Shown here in pieces: positions 62,690-64,000 of a DNA stretch of 64,000 bases. Under the pieces are notes generated by a model. That model was not told the origin of the DNA, made no database searches, and was given only the letters and a program-made list of their open reading frames with translations. Positions within the stretch are counted from its first letter, which is position 1; each line of letters starts with the position of its first letter. The stretch comes from UBA6627 sp965248675 (GTDB lineage: Bacteria; Chloroflexota; Dehalococcoidia; UBA2979): positions 1-64,000 of the forward strand of contig CBDFJZ010000007.1 in the NCBI GenBank assembly GCA_965248675.1, read 5' to 3'. The translations under genes were made by a program, and so were the position numbers.

Positions 62690-63178
62690 CTAGCGTTTCC
62701 AGACTTGCCACCAACTTCCGCGGCGAGCATGTCGCTCGGCTTCCGCGGCGGCGGCCACAGCCGCGAGCTCGGCCTCCGCTTCGCCGATCACGGTGTCGAG
62801 CCGGCGGCGGAGCATCACGGCGTGTTGGACTAGATCCGAGGCGATGTCGGGGTCGGCGGCGGTCTCCGGCCAGAACTCGGCGAGCGCCTCGCTGAAGCCC
62901 GGCACCACCGAGCGGCCCTCGGAGATGCCGTACTGGCGGAGTTCGTTGGAGACGCCGAGTAGCGCCTGACCGAGCCTCTGCACCTGCCACGGGGCGAGTT
63001 CGACGGTGACGACGGCGTTCTCGAGCTGGCCTCGGATCGCCTCGTTCACCGGCTCGAGCGAGGCGCGGTGATCGCCGAGCGTCTGCGGGTCGATCTCGGA
63101 GCCGGGACGTCCGAGGTGGTAGACGACGGCGAGGGAGGCGATCCGCGCGTCGGCGTTCTGGAGCTGGAGGAGGGGCAC
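62690..63178 (-). CDS. Hypothetical helical protein
   Basis: A 162-residue soluble protein (PLLQLQNADARIASLAVVYH, VELAPWQVQRLGQALLGVSNE, then a long Ala/Glu-rich helix LDTVIGEAEAELAAVAAAAEA). It ends in a basic Trp-containing tail (GSWWQVWKR). No family is recognised. It is 15 bases downstream of uvrA on the same strand, so it may be co-transcribed with this repair gene. Confidence 0.65.
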   Translation of the reverse strand: MPLLQLQNADARIASLAVVYHLGRPGSEIDPQTLGDHRASLEPVNEAIRGQLENAVVTVELAPWQVQRLGQALLGVSNELRQYGISEGRSVVPGFSEALAEFWPETAADPDIASDLVQHAVMLRRRLDTVIGEAEAELAAVAAAAEAERHARRGSWWQVWKR

Positions 63179-63193
63179 GGCTCGGCTCCGGCG

Positions 63194-64000
63194 CTATCCG
63201 CCCGCCCGCGCCTTCCGGCGCGGTTTCGAGGCAGCGCGCTTCTTTGAGGCTGCGCCAGCGCCTGGCTTCGCCCCATTGAGCTCGGCATCGGGCTTCGCGC
63301 CGTTCGAGGAGGGTGTCGCCTTTGTGCGGCGCCGCTTCGGCGGCTGTTTCGGGGTGTGATCGTGGGCTCCGAGGGCGTTCTTCAAGAACGAGGCGGTTAG
63401 CGACCGCTCGTGGTCCGCGATCTGTTCTGGGGTGCCCTCGGCGACGAGTTCGCCTCCGCGGTGGCCACCGTACGGGCCGAGGTCGATCACCCAGTCGGCG
63501 TTCTTGATGACGTCGAGGTGGTGCTCGATCACCATCACCGTGTTCCCACCGTCGACGAGGCGCTGCAACACGACGAGCAGGTGCTCCGTGTCGCGGAACG
63601 AGAGGCCCGTCGTCGGCTCGTCGAGGACGTAAACGGTTCGACCCGTCGCCCGCTTCGAGAGTTCGGTCGCGAGCTTGATCCGCTGCGCCTCACCGCCAGA
63701 GAGGGTGGTCGCGGGCTGGCCGAGCCGGATGTAGCCGAGGCCGACGTCGGCGAGCGTCTCGAGTTTGCGGCGGGGGCGGGGGAAGGCCTCGAAGAAGTCG
63801 AGCGCCTCGGTGACCGTCATGTTGAGGACGTCGGCGATCGTCTTGCCGCGGAAGAGGATCTCGAGCGCCTCGCGGTTGTAGCGAGAGCCGTGGCAGAGCT
63901 CGCAGGGGACGGTGACGTCGGGGAGGAACTGCATCTCGATCAGGATGTAGCCGTCGCCCTTGCACTCCTCGCAGCGGCCGCCCTTCACGTTGAAGGAGAA
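63194..64000 (-). CDS. uvrA: Excinuclease ABC subunit A, C-terminal part
   Basis: The 5' portion lies beyond the window. Visible are FSFNVKGGRCEECKGDGYI and PCELCHGSRYN, the second UvrA zinc module. The ABC signature LSGGEAQRIKLATELSKR is followed by Walker B YVLDEPTTGLSFRD and the His switch VMVIEHHLDVIKNADWVID. After that a ~55-residue Lys/Arg/Ala-rich tail with a repeat (NGAKPDAEL / NGAKPGAG) extends beyond the normal end. UvrA scans for bulky DNA damage with UvrB. Confidence 0.95.
   Translation of the reverse strand, partial: FSFNVKGGRCEECKGDGYILIEMQFLPDVTVPCELCHGSRYNREALEILFRGKTIADVLNMTVTEALDFFEAFPRPRRKLETLADVGLGYIRLGQPATTLSGGEAQRIKLATELSKRATGRTVYVLDEPTTGLSFRDTEHLLVVLQRLVDGGNTVMVIEHHLDVIKNADWVIDLGPYGGHRGGELVAEGTPEQIADHERSLTASFLKNALGAHDHTPKQPPKRRRTKATPSSNGAKPDAELNGAKPGAGAASKKRAASKPRRKARAGG

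Overview
The window is high-GC, gene-dense bacterial chromosome with no phage, transposase, CRISPR or rRNA/tRNA gene that I could recognise. Gene content is mostly acyl-CoA and flavin metabolism plus housekeeping genes: FAD-dependent ThyX, single-chain glycyl-tRNA synthetase, FabF, UvrA, a membrane pyrophosphatase, 7Fe ferredoxin and endonuclease IV. It also carries a flagellin and a SipW-type signal peptidase fused to a DUF5305-like region. This suits a free-living aerobic heterotroph, most plausibly Chloroflexota (Dehalococcoidia/SAR202/Tepidiforma-like) or a deep Actinobacteriota. Taxonomy is inference and cannot be settled from this window.

Layout. 1-3.7 kb: end of a Gly/Pro-repeat protein, then a minus-strand operon of an HpaI-type aldolase, an amidoligase-like protein and a membrane-anchored protein. 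3.7-8.9 kb: two crotonases, an OsmC-like remnant, an epoxide hydrolase and a B12-dependent acyl-CoA mutase with isobutyryl-CoA-mutase-type residues. 9-10.5 kb: flagellin preceded by a clear cyclic-di-GMP-I (GEMM) riboswitch. 10.8-19 kb: luciferase-like monooxygenase, dipeptide-epimerase-like enzyme, a large unknown membrane protein, acyl-CoA dehydrogenase, a cobQ remnant and an MFS transporter. 19-29.7 kb: Leu/Val dehydrogenase, SDR, a second luciferase-like enzyme, several broken genes, and a ThDP lyase/CoA-transferase pair.

29.9-37.5 kb: a contiguous plus-strand surface locus. It holds a subtilase, three small exported proteins (one RTX-like), two exported Ig-like proteins, the SipW-DUF5305 peptidase and a LysM protein. 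The C-terminal domain of the subtilase resembles the small exported protein encoded next to it. I regard this as the best candidate for a little-described system, possibly a processed surface fibre or matrix. 37.9-40.8 kb: mesaconyl-CoA hydratase and (2S)-methylsuccinyl-CoA dehydrogenase, two consecutive steps of the ethylmalonyl-CoA pathway. 40.9-54.7 kb: mixed metabolic and small genes, a pair of paralogous membrane proteins and two tandem FmdB-type zinc ribbons. 54.7-64 kb: a DnaA-box-like cluster, HppA, an HD-GYP protein, a DarA-like c-di-AMP receptor, GlyS, a metallophosphoesterase, a 900-base gap with strong hairpins, ferredoxin and the 3' part of uvrA.

Two window-wide features matter to the reader. 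Several otherwise good genes carry frameshifts, often at G runs, and three carry an in-frame TAG; some may be assembly errors. TAG is also the commonest normal stop codon here (hand count about 34 TAG, 20 TGA, 8 TAA), so amber is a functional stop and genome-wide recoding is unlikely. The surface locus instead uses mostly TAA.
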